A stretch of DNA of 64,000 nucleotides. Source: an uncultured Buttiauxella sp. Lineage in GTDB: Bacteria; Pseudomonadota; Gammaproteobacteria; Enterobacterales; Enterobacteriaceae. The position numbers and the translations under genes were made by a program. Shown piece by piece: positions 39,307 to 48,640 of the stretch; the first letter of the stretch is position 1, and each line of letters opens with the position of its first letter. Below the pieces are notes generated by a model that was not told where the DNA came from, searched no databases, and worked only from the letters and a program-made list of their open reading frames with translations. Location: positions 38,840 to 102,839 of the forward strand of contig CAMLJN010000013.1 of assembly GCA_946480445.1 (NCBI GenBank). The letters run 5' to 3'.

Positions 39307-40032
39307 TTATTCCATCGACGCGCCACCGTTAAGGCGGAAGACCACATTCACGATTAACCCTTTCCCGGGTTTACCACTTTCATAGCGCCATTTCTTCATC
39401 GCCTGCTTCACTTCCCGCTCAAACATATTCGCAGGCTGGGCAGACAGCACGGTCACGTTGCTGACGCTGCCATCGGCCTCCACATCAAACTTCACTCGCA
39501 CCTTTCCTTCGATACGTAACGCATTGGCACGGGAAGGATACTGAGGTTGATTGCGGCTCAGGGCTCGCGGCCCCGTAGCCACCGGCGCGATGTTCGCAGC
39601 TGGCGCAGGTTTTGCCGCTGGTGCAGGGGTAGTGTTTTGCACCGATGTGCTCGCACGCGGCTCGGCAGGCGTGGCTTCGCGCTTCGGCTGTTCCACCTTT
39701 TTCACCGGTTTTGGCTTCGGCTTCGGCTTCGGCTTAGGTTTAGGTTTAGGTTTTGGCTCAGGCTTATGAATGACCGGCGCCTCTTTCGGTGGCTCGGGGG
39801 TTGGCTCAGGCTCTGGTTCGGCGACAGGCTCCGGCGGCGGCTGCGCGACCTCAGGCTGCGGCGGCTCAAGATCCTGAGGCGCAACCATCGTTACGCTAAT
39901 GGGTTGCGCGGGAGCAGGCATCTCAATAACCTGATGTACCGAGGTATAAAGCACCCCTGCAACAACAGCACCATGCAGCACGACGGAAAGCGCGGTCGGC
40001 CACGGGAAGCGGCGAGGTAAATCCAGAGTCAT
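39307..40032 (-). CDS. tonB: Energy transducer TonB
   Basis: A 241-residue protein. The N-terminal helix contains SVVLHGAVVAGVLYTSVH with the conserved His needed for ExbB-ExbD coupling. A proline-rich periplasmic spacer follows, with Glu-Pro then a long Lys-Pro run (about residues 85-110). The C-terminal domain (LSRNQPQYPSRANALRIEG on) contacts TonB boxes of outer-membrane receptors. TonB passes proton-motive energy to iron-siderophore and B12 receptors. The start MTLDLPRRFPWPT matches E. coli; the frame is open three codons further up. The Lys-Pro run is longer than in E. coli. Confidence 0.96.
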   Translation of the reverse strand: MTLDLPRRFPWPTALSVVLHGAVVAGVLYTSVHQVIEMPAPAQPISVTMVAPQDLEPPQPEVAQPPPEPVAEPEPEPTPEPPKEAPVIHKPEPKPKPKPKPKPKPKPKPVKKVEQPKREATPAEPRASTSVQNTTPAPAAKPAPAANIAPVATGPRALSRNQPQYPSRANALRIEGKVRVKFDVEADGSVSNVTVLSAQPANMFEREVKQAMKKWRYESGKPGKGLIVNVVFRLNGGASME

Positions 40033-40079
40033 TGACGTCATAGTGGCTTCGGTCTCTTAAAACAGGCCGCAATTTTAAA

Positions 40080-40098
40080 TGCAAATAGCAATCATATT
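40080..40098. promoter_or_regulatory. Probable Fur box of tonB
   Basis: On the minus strand AATATGATTGCTATTTGCA resembles the tonB promoter Fur site of E. coli, with partial NAT(A/T)AT repeats. Confidence 0.45.
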
Positions 40099-40249
40099 CA
40101 ACAACGCATTGCCCGCAGCGACCACTTTTACGCAATTGCCATTCTTTTTCTGGCATCTGCGTCAGGGATTTAACATCCTGTTTATGTTTCATTTGCAGTC
40201 CAGGCGCCATTCCCTTACGGTATTTTACATCCCCATTTAAAAAGGAGTT

Positions 40250-40552
40250 TTGCTCGTCCTATACGTCATTTATGCGGAAGATAACGCAGATTCGCTGGAA
40301 AAACGTCAGGCCGTGCGCCCTGCACACCTGGCGCGTTTACAGCTGCTGCGCGATGAGGGTCGTTTATTAACCGCCGGCCCCATGCCTGCGGTGGACAGCA
40401 ACGATCCGGGGGCGGCGGGATTTACCGGTTCAACGGTTATCGCAGAGTTCAGCTCGCTGGAAGCAGCCCAGGCCTGGGCTGAAGCAGACCCCTATATCGC
40501 AGCGGGGGTCTACAGGCAGGTTGCCGTCAAGCCCTATAAGCAGGTGTTCTGA
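40250..40552 (+). CDS. yciI: YciI family protein
   Basis: A 100-residue dimeric alpha/beta-barrel protein of the YCII family (E. coli 98 residues). The conserved His-Asp region is [19 protein letters not shown], followed by [18 protein letters not shown]. The usual start codon position, eight bases after AGGAG, is GTC here, which is not a normal start. A TTG two codons upstream is in frame but lies only two bases from AGGAG. I list the TTG; the true start is uncertain. Function unknown. Confidence 0.85.
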   Translation: MLVLYVIYAEDNADSLEKRQAVRPAHLARLQLLRDEGRLLTAGPMPAVDSNDPGAAGFTGSTVIAEFSSLEAAQAWAEADPYIAAGVYRQVAVKPYKQVF

Positions 40553-40585
40553 GTAAAGGTATCGCCTTGCGATGAGGCGATACCT

Positions 40586-41353
40586 TCAGTTCAGCCCCGC
40601 CTGTAGATACCGCTTGCGAAAGCTGTCCGTATCTAATGGACGCGAAAACAGATAACCCTGCGCCAGTTTGATATCGTTGCCGAACAGCGTTTGCATCTGT
40701 GAAAAAGTCTCTACCCCTTCGGCTATCACATCCACCTCATGGGCCTTTGCGGCCGCCATGAGGCTTAGGGTTTCCTCGAGACGGGATGCTTTAAAGCAGG
40801 CGCGATCGAGCTTAATAAAATCTGTTCCCAGCCTGCCAAGCCTGGCATTCAGGATATCCGTGCCGTCAATATCATCCCAGGCCAGAAGAAAGCCTGCCTG
40901 ACGTAAAGCCTGCGCATTTTGGATCCCCTGCTCATCCAGCGGGATGGTGTTACCGGTGATTTCAAAAACGATGCTCGCTGGCTGGACTGAATAAAACTCT
41001 CCCAGCGCAGCTGTCCGTGCAGCAAACCCCGGGCTGTTTAGCTGTACGGGTGAAAGATTCACATGTAAAGCAAGCGCAAGATTTGCAGGCTCGATCGCCG
41101 AAGTCATGTAGCTGAACGCCCGCGCGATAATATGCTCACCGAGGCTGACAATGCCGCCGTTCTCTTCCAGTTTATGGATGAACAAATTTGGGGAAATGTG
41201 GTTGCGTCGGTGTATCCCCCGCATCAGCAGCTCGCAGGCTACGCATCTGAAGCTCGAGGTATCAAAAACAGGCTGTAACAGCAAATCCACCGTCAGGTCG
41301 AAGTTGTGTTTCATTACGCGATTAACGATATAATCCACACTCTTATCCATCAT
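40586..41353 (-). CDS. Stand-alone EAL-domain protein (c-di-GMP phosphodiesterase type)
   Basis: A 255-residue protein made of one EAL domain. The signature is ELL (ACELLMRG) rather than EAL. Other key positions are NLSP (HVNLSPVQ), EIT (FEITGN), DD (AWDDIDGTD, normally DDFGTG), K (FIKLDRACF), E (IAEGVETFSQ) and QG (LAQGYLFSRP). Most metal and base residues are present, but loop 6 is altered, so activity is uncertain. No sensor or membrane part is seen. E. coli K-12 has no gene here. Confidence 0.85.
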   Translation of the reverse strand: MMDKSVDYIVNRVMKHNFDLTVDLLLQPVFDTSSFRCVACELLMRGIHRRNHISPNLFIHKLEENGGIVSLGEHIIARAFSYMTSAIEPANLALALHVNLSPVQLNSPGFAARTAALGEFYSVQPASIVFEITGNTIPLDEQGIQNAQALRQAGFLLAWDDIDGTDILNARLGRLGTDFIKLDRACFKASRLEETLSLMAAAKAHEVDVIAEGVETFSQMQTLFGNDIKLAQGYLFSRPLDTDSFRKRYLQAGLN

Positions 41354-41571
41354 GAATGCCTTTTCCGCATGAGTGTGATAAGCATTTAGCGCTCCCGTTC
41401 AGCCGTCGTTAAAGGCGCGTAAAATACAGGCAAGCGCCTGTCAGACAGTGATGCAGATCAGTAAACTCGCAGATACCGGTTTTCTGGAAGGGATATTTCC
41501 GGGCGTGGGAAGGGGTATTTCCGCCCTGCCTGTCAGGCAGCCACTGGCGACCCCGGAAGATCGCCTGTTTT

Positions 41572-41594
41572 GGGCACCGCTAACTACGGTGCCC
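41572..41594. repeat. Hairpin downstream of yciY
   Basis: GGGCACCG / CGGTGCCC, perfect eight-pair stem with a seven-base loop, just after the yciY stop. On the minus strand it is followed by AAAACAGG, so not a standard intrinsic terminator. The remaining DNA to the EAL gene (41354-41571) shows nothing I can assign. Confidence 0.45.
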
Positions 41595-41602
41595 GCTTTG
41601 CT

Positions 41603-41782
41603 TTACGCCCATCGATCGTGAATGGCAAATAACAAGACATTGCGCTGTTTGTTCACCAGGCACTTTCTGATGGCGTGTATGCGCATATTACGGCGCGACT
41701 GACCTTCCAGCCAGCGCGCTTTGCGCCGTTGTGTCTGACGCAGCATACGCCAGCGCCCAACCTCAGTTCTACTACGCCTCAT
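41603..41782 (-). CDS. yciY: Small basic protein YciY
   Basis: A 59-residue, Arg-rich protein. It begins MRRSRTEVGRWRMLRQTQRR and includes KARWLEGQSRRNMRIHA, closely matching E. coli YciY (57 residues). It lies upstream of clsA on the opposite strand as in E. coli. Function unknown; the many basic residues suggest nucleic-acid or membrane contact. Confidence 0.85.
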   Translation of the reverse strand: MRRSRTEVGRWRMLRQTQRRKARWLEGQSRRNMRIHAIRKCLVNKQRNVLLFAIHDRWA

Positions 41783-41926
41783 TTTTACGACTCTACTTTA
41801 AAACAGACGGGTCATTATAGTGCCTTATTCCCGGCAAACCAGCCGTTTTACGTCTAGTTTTAGTGTTAACCGGCTACGGTTGTGCGTAAACTCGAAAGCA
41901 TACGATTTCAAAAGGATTTTTAGGGT

Positions 41927-43387
41927 ATGACAACCTTCTATACCGTTGTTAGTTGGCTGGTCATTTTAGGCTACTGGCTGCTGATTGCCGGGGTGACGTT
42001 ACGAATACTGATGAAACGCCGGGCCGTGCCCTCTGCCATGGCCTGGCTACTGATTATCTACATCCTGCCGCTGGTGGGGATCATCGCCTACCTTTCCTTC
42101 GGTGAACTTCATCTGGGTAAACGCCGGGCGGAACGCGCCAGCGCCATGTGGCCCTCAACGGCTAAATGGCTGAGCGACCTGAAAAGCAGCCAGCATATCT
42201 TCGCACAGGAGAACAGCGAGGTAGCCGCATCCCTGTTCCAGCTTTGTGAACGTCGACAGGGCATCGGCGGGGTGAAAGGCAACCAGCTACAGCTTCTCAC
42301 GACCTCAGATGACACTATGCAGGCCCTGATTCGTGATATAGAGCTTGCCCGCCACAATATTGAGATGGTGTTTTACATCTGGCAGCCGGGCGGCATGGCC
42401 GATCAGGTGGCAGAGTCTCTGATGGCCGCTGCGCGGCGCGGTATCCATTGCCGTCTGATGCTCGACTCCGCGGGCAGCGTGGCCTTTTTCCGTAGCCCGT
42501 GGGCCAATATGATGCGTAACGCCGGCGTGGAAGTTGTGGAGGCGCTGAAGGTGCATCTGATGCGTGTCTTTTTCCGCCGCATGGACCTGCGCCAGCACCG
42601 CAAAATGGTGATGATTGATAATTACATCGCCTACACGGGCAGCATGAACCTGGTTGACCCCCGCTTCTTTAAGCAAGAATCCGGCGTGGGCCAGTGGGTT
42701 GATTTAATGGCTCGTATGGAAGGCCCGGTGGCCACAGCGATGGGTATCGTCTATTCCTGCGACTGGGAAATTGAAACCGGCAAGCGCATTTTGCCTCCCC
42801 CGCCGGACGCAAACATTATGCCGTTTGAGGAAGCCAGCGGTCACACTATTCATACTATTGCCTCAGGTCCGGGTTTCCCTGAAGATCTGATTCACCAGGC
42901 ATTGCTGACCTCGGTTTACACCGCGCGTGAATATCTGATTATGACCACGCCTTATTTTGTGCCAAGTGATGATCTCCTGCATGCCATCTGCACCGCCGCC
43001 CAGCGGGGCGTCGATGTCAGCATTATTATTCCCCATAAGAATGATTCGCTGCTGGTGGGCTGGGCAAGCCGGGCGTTCTTTACCGAGCTGCTGGCTGCCG
43101 GAGTGAAAATCTATCAGTTTGAAGGCGGGCTGTTGCATACCAAGAGCGTGCTGGTCGACGGACAGCTAAGCCTTGTCGGCACCGTTAACCTCGACATGCG
43201 CAGCCTGTGGCTCAATTTTGAGATAACCCTGGTGATTGACGATGCCGGGTTTGCCAGTGATTTAGCCGCCGTTCAGGACGATTATATTTCCCGTTCAAGG
43301 CTTGTGGATGCCCAGCTGTGGCTGAAACGGCCCCTGTGGCAGCGCGTGGTTGAGCGACTGTTTTACTTCTTCAGCCCGTTGCTGTAA
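41927..43387 (+). CDS. clsA: Cardiolipin synthase A
   Basis: A 486-residue membrane phospholipase D-family enzyme joining two phosphatidylglycerols into cardiolipin. Two N-terminal helices (about 5-27 and 38-58) precede two HKD motifs, QHRKMVMID and HTKSVLVD, each followed by the GSMN/GTVN block. The length equals E. coli ClsA. An ATG with AGGA 10 bases upstream. Confidence 0.97.
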   Translation: MTTFYTVVSWLVILGYWLLIAGVTLRILMKRRAVPSAMAWLLIIYILPLVGIIAYLSFGELHLGKRRAERASAMWPSTAKWLSDLKSSQHIFAQENSEVAASLFQLCERRQGIGGVKGNQLQLLTTSDDTMQALIRDIELARHNIEMVFYIWQPGGMADQVAESLMAAARRGIHCRLMLDSAGSVAFFRSPWANMMRNAGVEVVEALKVHLMRVFFRRMDLRQHRKMVMIDNYIAYTGSMNLVDPRFFKQESGVGQWVDLMARMEGPVATAMGIVYSCDWEIETGKRILPPPPDANIMPFEEASGHTIHTIASGPGFPEDLIHQALLTSVYTAREYLIMTTPYFVPSDDLLHAICTAAQRGVDVSIIIPHKNDSLLVGWASRAFFTELLAAGVKIYQFEGGLLHTKSVLVDGQLSLVGTVNLDMRSLWLNFEITLVIDDAGFASDLAAVQDDYISRSRLVDAQLWLKRPLWQRVVERLFYFFSPLL

Positions 43388-43412
43388 AACGTGGCGCATC
43401 AGCACTCGATAA

Positions 43413-43754
<342 letters not shown>

Positions 43755-43762
43755 GCCTTACT

Positions 43763-43791
43763 GCGCGGCGTTCGCCGCGCTATTTCTTCTC
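43763..43791 (+). terminator. Terminator after clsA-yciU
   Basis: GCGCGGCG / CGCCGCGC stem with a TT loop, followed by TATTTCTTCT. It ends on the stop codon of the convergent channel gene. Confidence 0.6.
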
Positions 43792-44628
43792 TGCCACAGG
43801 CAGATGCTCTCCGCATGTTTTACAGTAGTGAGCGTTAGAGGCATGATCCTGCTGATGACAGCGTGGACATTCCCTGGCGAATTTCCGCCTTTGCATATCC
43901 TGCGACATTTGCGCTGTTAATATGCCGGTTGGAATCGCAATCACTGAATAGCCAATCAGAATCAGCAGTGACGCCACAAATCGCCCGATGGCCGTGTGCG
44001 GCACAATATCGCCGTAGCCTACCGTAGTCACCGTAACCACCGCCCAATAGACGGACACGCCGAGGCTGGTAAAGCCGTGCGCCTTCCCTTCAATGCCGTA
44101 CATTAATGCCCCGGCAGAAACCATCACGATAGCAATAAACGCATAGAACAAAACAAGCTGATGGCTGGCCTTGACCAGACTGCGCCAGAGGTTTTTCAAG
44201 GCGGGCATATAGCGCAGCAGCTTGAGAATGCGCAGCACGCGCACCGCGCGCATAGCTCGCCAGGCAAAGAAATAATGGATAGCCAGTTCCGGCCACAGCC
44301 ACAGAACGTAGAGTGGCAGCATAGTGGCAAGATCGATAATCCCCCAGAAGCTGAACACATATTTTATGGGCTTCGGCCATATCAATACGCGCAGAAAATA
44401 CTCTACGGTAAAAAGAAATGTGAAGAGTATCTCCAGCCAGATAAACAGCCGCCACTCGGTATAAGTGAGTGTAACGTCGCCTCCTACGCTGGATTCGATA
44501 AAGACCACGGCCACGCTGAGCATCGCCAGCAAACCGCAAAACGCTTCGAAACGGCGACCTGAACGGGTGTTTTGATCAAACAGAATGCGATAAAGCGAAT
44601 ACCGAAATGCGGATAATTTCCCTGCCAC
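43780..44628 (-). CDS. Six-helix voltage-gated-type potassium channel with C-terminal zinc ribbon
   Basis: About 282 residues. An S1-S4 voltage-sensor-like region includes an S4 with regularly spaced Arg/Lys (AMRAVRVLRILKLLRYM), then S5, the pore loop TVTTVGYGD (potassium selectivity filter) and S6. The C-terminus has two Cys pairs (CPRCHQQDHASNAHYCKTCG), a likely zinc ribbon. It is not the RCK-type Kch of E. coli. The open frame reaches 44658, but that ATG lies inside the opp terminator; a GTG at 44628 with GAGG upstream is preferred. Confidence 0.88.
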   Translation of the reverse strand: MAGKLSAFRYSLYRILFDQNTRSGRRFEAFCGLLAMLSVAVVFIESSVGGDVTLTYTEWRLFIWLEILFTFLFTVEYFLRVLIWPKPIKYVFSFWGIIDLATMLPLYVLWLWPELAIHYFFAWRAMRAVRVLRILKLLRYMPALKNLWRSLVKASHQLVLFYAFIAIVMVSAGALMYGIEGKAHGFTSLGVSVYWAVVTVTTVGYGDIVPHTAIGRFVASLLILIGYSVIAIPTGILTAQMSQDMQRRKFARECPRCHQQDHASNAHYCKTCGEHLPVAEKK

Positions 44629-44643
44629 GTGGACCTCGCCTGT

Positions 44644-44670
44644 AAAAAGGGCTGGCATTATGCCAGCCCC
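44644..44670 (-). terminator. opp operon terminator
   Basis: On the minus strand GGGCTGGCA / TGCCAGCCC with a three-base loop and T5, seven bases after the oppF stop. Confidence 0.92.
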
Positions 44671-44676
44671 GGGAGA

Positions 44677-45681
44677 TTATAGCGGGTCAACCTTCAGACA
44701 GGAAACGGCATGGCGGAAGCTGCCCTCCAGCACCGGTCGGGTTTTGGCACATTCCGGTCCGGCAATCGGGCAGCGGGTACGGAATACGCAGCCTGACGGC
44801 GGGTTGATCGGCGAGGGAAGCTCCCCTTCCAGCAGCTGGATAACCTTATTTTTCTCCAGATCCGGATCGGGGATCGGCACCGCCGACATCAGCGCTTTGG
44901 TGTAAGGATGCAGCGGGTTGTGATAAACCTCATCGTAGGTTCCAAGCTCTACCGCATGACCCAGATACATCACCAGCACGCGGTCGGAGATGTGTTTCAC
45001 CACCGCCAGATCGTGTGCGATAAAGATCAGCGACAGGCCCATCTCACGCTGCAATTTTTGCAGCAGGTTTACCACCTGCGCCTGAATCGACACGTCCAGG
45101 GCGGATACCGGTTCATCGCAGATAATCAGCTTCGGCTCAAGAATCAGCGCGCGGGCGATACCGATACGCTGACACTGGCCGCCGGAAAACTCATGCGGAT
45201 AGCGGTTGATAAGGTTAGGCAGCAGGCCAACCTTCATCATCATCGCTTTTACGCGATCGCGAACTTCCTGGCGTGGCATTTTAGGATGATAGGTACGCAG
45301 CGGCTCGGCAATAATATCGCCGATATTCATGCGCGGGTTCAGCGAGGCCAGCGGATCCTGGAAAATCATCTGAATGTCGCTGCGCACATCGCGCCACTCT
45401 TCCTGATTCATGCCGAGCAGATCTTTGCCAAGCCAGGCCACGCGACCTTCGGTAGCCTTCACCAGGCCAATAATTGCGCGGGCAAAGGTTGATTTACCGC
45501 AGCCAGATTCGCCCACGACGCCAAGGGTCTCCCCTTCGTAAAGACGCAGCGTCACGCCATCAACGGCCTTCAGGGTCTTAGAGGGCTGCCAGAACCACTG
45601 CTTGCCGTCTTTAATATCAAAATGCACTTTCAGATCGGCAATCTCGAGCAGGACTTTTCTTTCTTCTGTCACGGCGTTCAT
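44677..45681 (-). CDS. oppF: Oligopeptide ABC transporter ATPase OppF
   Basis: A 334-residue ATPase: Walker A GESGCGKST, signature FSGGQCQRIGIARAL, Walker B LIICDEPVSALD, and the C-terminal oligopeptide-transporter Cys motif (CVFRTRCPIAGPEC). With OppD it powers uptake of peptides of two to five residues and recycled wall peptides. Overlaps oppD by 4 bases. Confidence 0.97.
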   Translation of the reverse strand: MNAVTEERKVLLEIADLKVHFDIKDGKQWFWQPSKTLKAVDGVTLRLYEGETLGVVGESGCGKSTFARAIIGLVKATEGRVAWLGKDLLGMNQEEWRDVRSDIQMIFQDPLASLNPRMNIGDIIAEPLRTYHPKMPRQEVRDRVKAMMMKVGLLPNLINRYPHEFSGGQCQRIGIARALILEPKLIICDEPVSALDVSIQAQVVNLLQKLQREMGLSLIFIAHDLAVVKHISDRVLVMYLGHAVELGTYDEVYHNPLHPYTKALMSAVPIPDPDLEKNKVIQLLEGELPSPINPPSGCVFRTRCPIAGPECAKTRPVLEGSFRHAVSCLKVDPL

Positions 45682-46691
45682 ACCAACTCCTCCACCGGCT
45701 TAAAGCAGGCGCGCAGGCGGCCTTCACCAAAGGATTCCAGTGGCGGCATGCTGTTACAAATTTCCATCGCATGCGGGCAGCGCGGCTGGAACGGACAGCC
45801 TTTCGGCAGGCGTAACAGGTTCGGCGGATTGCCCGGGATAGTTAACAACGCTTCGCCCTCGGCATCCAGACGCGGGACGGCATTCAGCAGCCCTATCGAG
45901 TACGGATGCACCGGCTGGTAAAACACATCGCCTGCTCTGCCGTATTCCATGGTGCGTCCGGCGTACATAACCAGCACCTTGTCACAGATGCCGGCGACCA
46001 CGCCGAGATCGTGAGTGATCATGATAATCGCCGTATTGAATTCGCGCTTAAGCTCGCTGAGCAGCGTCATAATCTGCGCCTGCACGGTCACGTCCAGGGC
46101 GGTGGTTGGCTCATCGGCAATCAGCAGTTTTGGCCTGCACAGCAGCGCCATGGCAATCATCACTCGCTGGCGCATACCGCCGGAAAATTCGTGGGGGAAC
46201 ATGCGCATGCGTTTACGCGCTTCCGGCATTTTCACCGCGTCCAGCATACGAACAGACTCTTCAAAGGCTGCAGCTTTGCCCAGGTTTTTGTGCAGCATCA
46301 GCACTTCCATCAGCTGTTCACCCACCCGCATGTACGGATTCAGTGAAGTCATCGGATCCTGGAAAATCATTGAAATCTCTTCGGCGCGCAGGCGGTTCAG
46401 CTGGCTCTCCGGCAGGTTCAGAATTTCTTTGCCGTTGAATTTCGCCGAGCCACCAATGCGCCCGTTTGCCGCCAGCAGCCCCATCAGCGCAAACGCCGTC
46501 TGGGATTTACCGGAGCCTGATTCACCGACGATACCGAGCGTTTCACCCGCACGCAGGCTGAAGTTCAGATCGTTTACTGCCGTCACATCACCGTCAGGGG
46601 TGCCAAAAGTCACGCGCAGATCTTTAACATCAAGCAATGCAGAAGTCTGGCTCAGCGGAGGCACCAGCGCAGGGTTTTCAATTGTGCTCAT
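45678..46691 (-). CDS. oppD: Oligopeptide ABC transporter ATPase OppD
   Basis: A 337-residue ATPase: Walker A GESGSGKSQ, signature FSGGMRQRVMIAMAL, Walker B LLIADEPTTALD, C-terminal Cys motif (CPFQPRCPHAMEIC). Partner of OppF. Eleven bases after oppC. Confidence 0.97.
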   Translation of the reverse strand: MSTIENPALVPPLSQTSALLDVKDLRVTFGTPDGDVTAVNDLNFSLRAGETLGIVGESGSGKSQTAFALMGLLAANGRIGGSAKFNGKEILNLPESQLNRLRAEEISMIFQDPMTSLNPYMRVGEQLMEVLMLHKNLGKAAAFEESVRMLDAVKMPEARKRMRMFPHEFSGGMRQRVMIAMALLCRPKLLIADEPTTALDVTVQAQIMTLLSELKREFNTAIIMITHDLGVVAGICDKVLVMYAGRTMEYGRAGDVFYQPVHPYSIGLLNAVPRLDAEGEALLTIPGNPPNLLRLPKGCPFQPRCPHAMEICNSMPPLESFGEGRLRACFKPVEELV

Positions 46692-46702
46692 TGCGGCACT
46701 CC

Positions 46703-47611
46703 TTAACGATCTTTCGGGTCGAGGGCATCACGCAGGCCATCGCCGATAAAGTTGAAACAGAACAAGGTGACCACCAGGAAACCCGCAGGGAACAGCAGCA
46801 GCCACGGAGAAACCTCCATGGAGTTGGCGCCATCGCTTAACAATGCGCCCCAGCTGCTCAGCGGCTCCTGGGTACCCAGACCGAGGAAGCTTAAGAAAGA
46901 TTCGAACAGGATCATGCTCGGCACCAGCAGCGAGGCATAAACCACCACCACGCCCAGCACGTTGGGCACAATATGACGCACGACGATATTGGCAGTAGAG
47001 ACGCCGCCCACCTGGGCTGCTTCGATAAACTCTTTGCGCTTCAGGCTCAGCGTCTGGCCGCGAACAATACGCGCCATATCCAGCCATGAGACCATCCCGA
47101 TGGCCACGAAAATCAGCAGGATATTTTGCCCAAAGAAGGTCACCAGCAGGATAACGAAGAACATAAACGGGAAGGAGTTAAGGATTTCCAGCAGGCGCAT
47201 CATCACGGAGTCAGTTTTGCCGCCGAGGTAGCCCGCAAGCGATCCATACAGGGTGCCTACGACGACGGCCACCAGCGCCGCAGCAACGCCTACCATCAGC
47301 GAGATACGGCCGCCGATGGCTACGCGCACCAGCAGGTCACGCCCTGAAGAATCCGTACCGAAATAGTGAGCGGAGGCCATATCCGGCGCGCTCGACATCA
47401 TGCCCCAGTCGGTGTCGAAATAGGTGAACTGCGACAGCATCGGCGCAAAGGTGACAAAGAGCGCAATCAGCGCCAGCACAATAAGGCTGGCCACCGCCGC
47501 ACGGTTGTGCATAAAACGGCGACGCGCATCCTGCCACAGGCTACGGCCTTCCACTTCCAGCTTTTCACTGAAATTTTCCAGCGCTTCGCTGTTTTTCTTA
47601 CTTAACATCAT
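46703..47611 (-). CDS. oppC: Oligopeptide ABC transporter permease OppC
   Basis: A 302-residue permease with six helices and the EAA loop (EFIEAAQVGGVSTANIVVRH). Same length as E. coli. The start MMLSKK has a second ATG one codon later. Confidence 0.97.
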   Translation of the reverse strand: MMLSKKNSEALENFSEKLEVEGRSLWQDARRRFMHNRAAVASLIVLALIALFVTFAPMLSQFTYFDTDWGMMSSAPDMASAHYFGTDSSGRDLLVRVAIGGRISLMVGVAAALVAVVVGTLYGSLAGYLGGKTDSVMMRLLEILNSFPFMFFVILLVTFFGQNILLIFVAIGMVSWLDMARIVRGQTLSLKRKEFIEAAQVGGVSTANIVVRHIVPNVLGVVVVYASLLVPSMILFESFLSFLGLGTQEPLSSWGALLSDGANSMEVSPWLLLFPAGFLVVTLFCFNFIGDGLRDALDPKDR

Positions 47612-47625
47612 GGCGAACTCCAGCG

Positions 47626-48546
47626 CTAGTAACGGATTTTCGGATCGATAACGGCATACAGCACGTCGACGATCGCGTTAAAGAGAATAGTCAGCGCGCC
47701 GACCAGAATCGTCAGGCTCAGAACCAGAGAATAATCGCGGTTCAGCGCTCCGTTAACGAACAGCTGGCCGATTCCCGGCAGCCCGTAAATGGTTTCAATA
47801 ACCATCGACCCGGTAATAATGCCGACGAAAGCAGGCCCCAGATAAGACAAAACGGGCAGCAGCGCAGGCTTTAACGCGTGACGCAAAATAATGCGGCGCA
47901 TCGGTAAGCCTTTGGCACGAGCGGTACGGATAAAGTTGGAGTGCAGCACTTCAATCATCGAGCCGCGCGTAATACGCGCAATGCTCGCAATATAAGCCAG
48001 CGACAGCGCCACCATCGGCAGGATCATGTATTGCAGCGCCCCGCCGTTCCATCCCCCGCCGGGCAGCCATTTGAGCGTGATGGCGAAGATCAGCACCAGT
48101 AAAGGGGCCACCACGAAACTGGGGATAACCACCCCCGTCATGGCTATGCCCATTACCGCGTAATCCCATTTGGTATTTTGATTCAGCGCGGCGACCACCC
48201 CCGCCAGCACGCCAAGCACCACCGCAAAAATAAACGCTGCCGCGCCAAGTTTCGCAGAGACAGGGAAGCTGGAGGCCACCAGGTCGTTCACTGAATAATC
48301 TTTATATTTAAATGAGGGTCCAAAATCGCCGTGCGCCAGCTGTTTCAGATAGCTGAAATACTGGGTGGTGATCGGATCGTTTAAATGATATTTGGCTTCG
48401 ATGTTCGCCATAACCTCAGGCGGAAGCGCGCGCTCGCTGGTGAAAGGACTTCCCGGCGCAAGACGCATCATAAAGAATGAAATAGTAATAAGAATAAAGA
48501 GCGTCGGAATTGCTTCCAGACAACGACGTAGAATAAATTTTAACAT
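47626..48546 (-). CDS. oppB: Oligopeptide ABC transporter permease OppB
   Basis: A 306-residue permease with six helices and the EAA-type loop (NFIRTARAKGLPMRRIILRH). Same length as E. coli. It lies 94 bases after oppA; that gap holds an imperfect GC-rich hairpin (about 48600-48630) that may lower expression of oppBCDF relative to oppA. Confidence 0.97.
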   Translation of the reverse strand: MLKFILRRCLEAIPTLFILITISFFMMRLAPGSPFTSERALPPEVMANIEAKYHLNDPITTQYFSYLKQLAHGDFGPSFKYKDYSVNDLVASSFPVSAKLGAAAFIFAVVLGVLAGVVAALNQNTKWDYAVMGIAMTGVVIPSFVVAPLLVLIFAITLKWLPGGGWNGGALQYMILPMVALSLAYIASIARITRGSMIEVLHSNFIRTARAKGLPMRRIILRHALKPALLPVLSYLGPAFVGIITGSMVIETIYGLPGIGQLFVNGALNRDYSLVLSLTILVGALTILFNAIVDVLYAVIDPKIRY

Positions 48547-48640
48547 TGCCCATACCTTCTGGCGTGTGCCTTTGAGTAGCGATGATTAAGACACGATGAG
48601 GCAAGCGCGCATGGCGCTACGCCTGCCCCACGAATTGCCA

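Noticed and set aside
39680..39780. Tandem repeat in GGCTTCGG/GGTTTAGG-type units as a mobile or CRISPR-like repeat
   Set aside because: It is the coding sequence of the Lys-Pro run of TonB; no spacers.
44629..44658. ATG start for the potassium channel at 44658
   Set aside because: It lies within the opp terminator hairpin; the GTG at 44628 has a better ribosome site.
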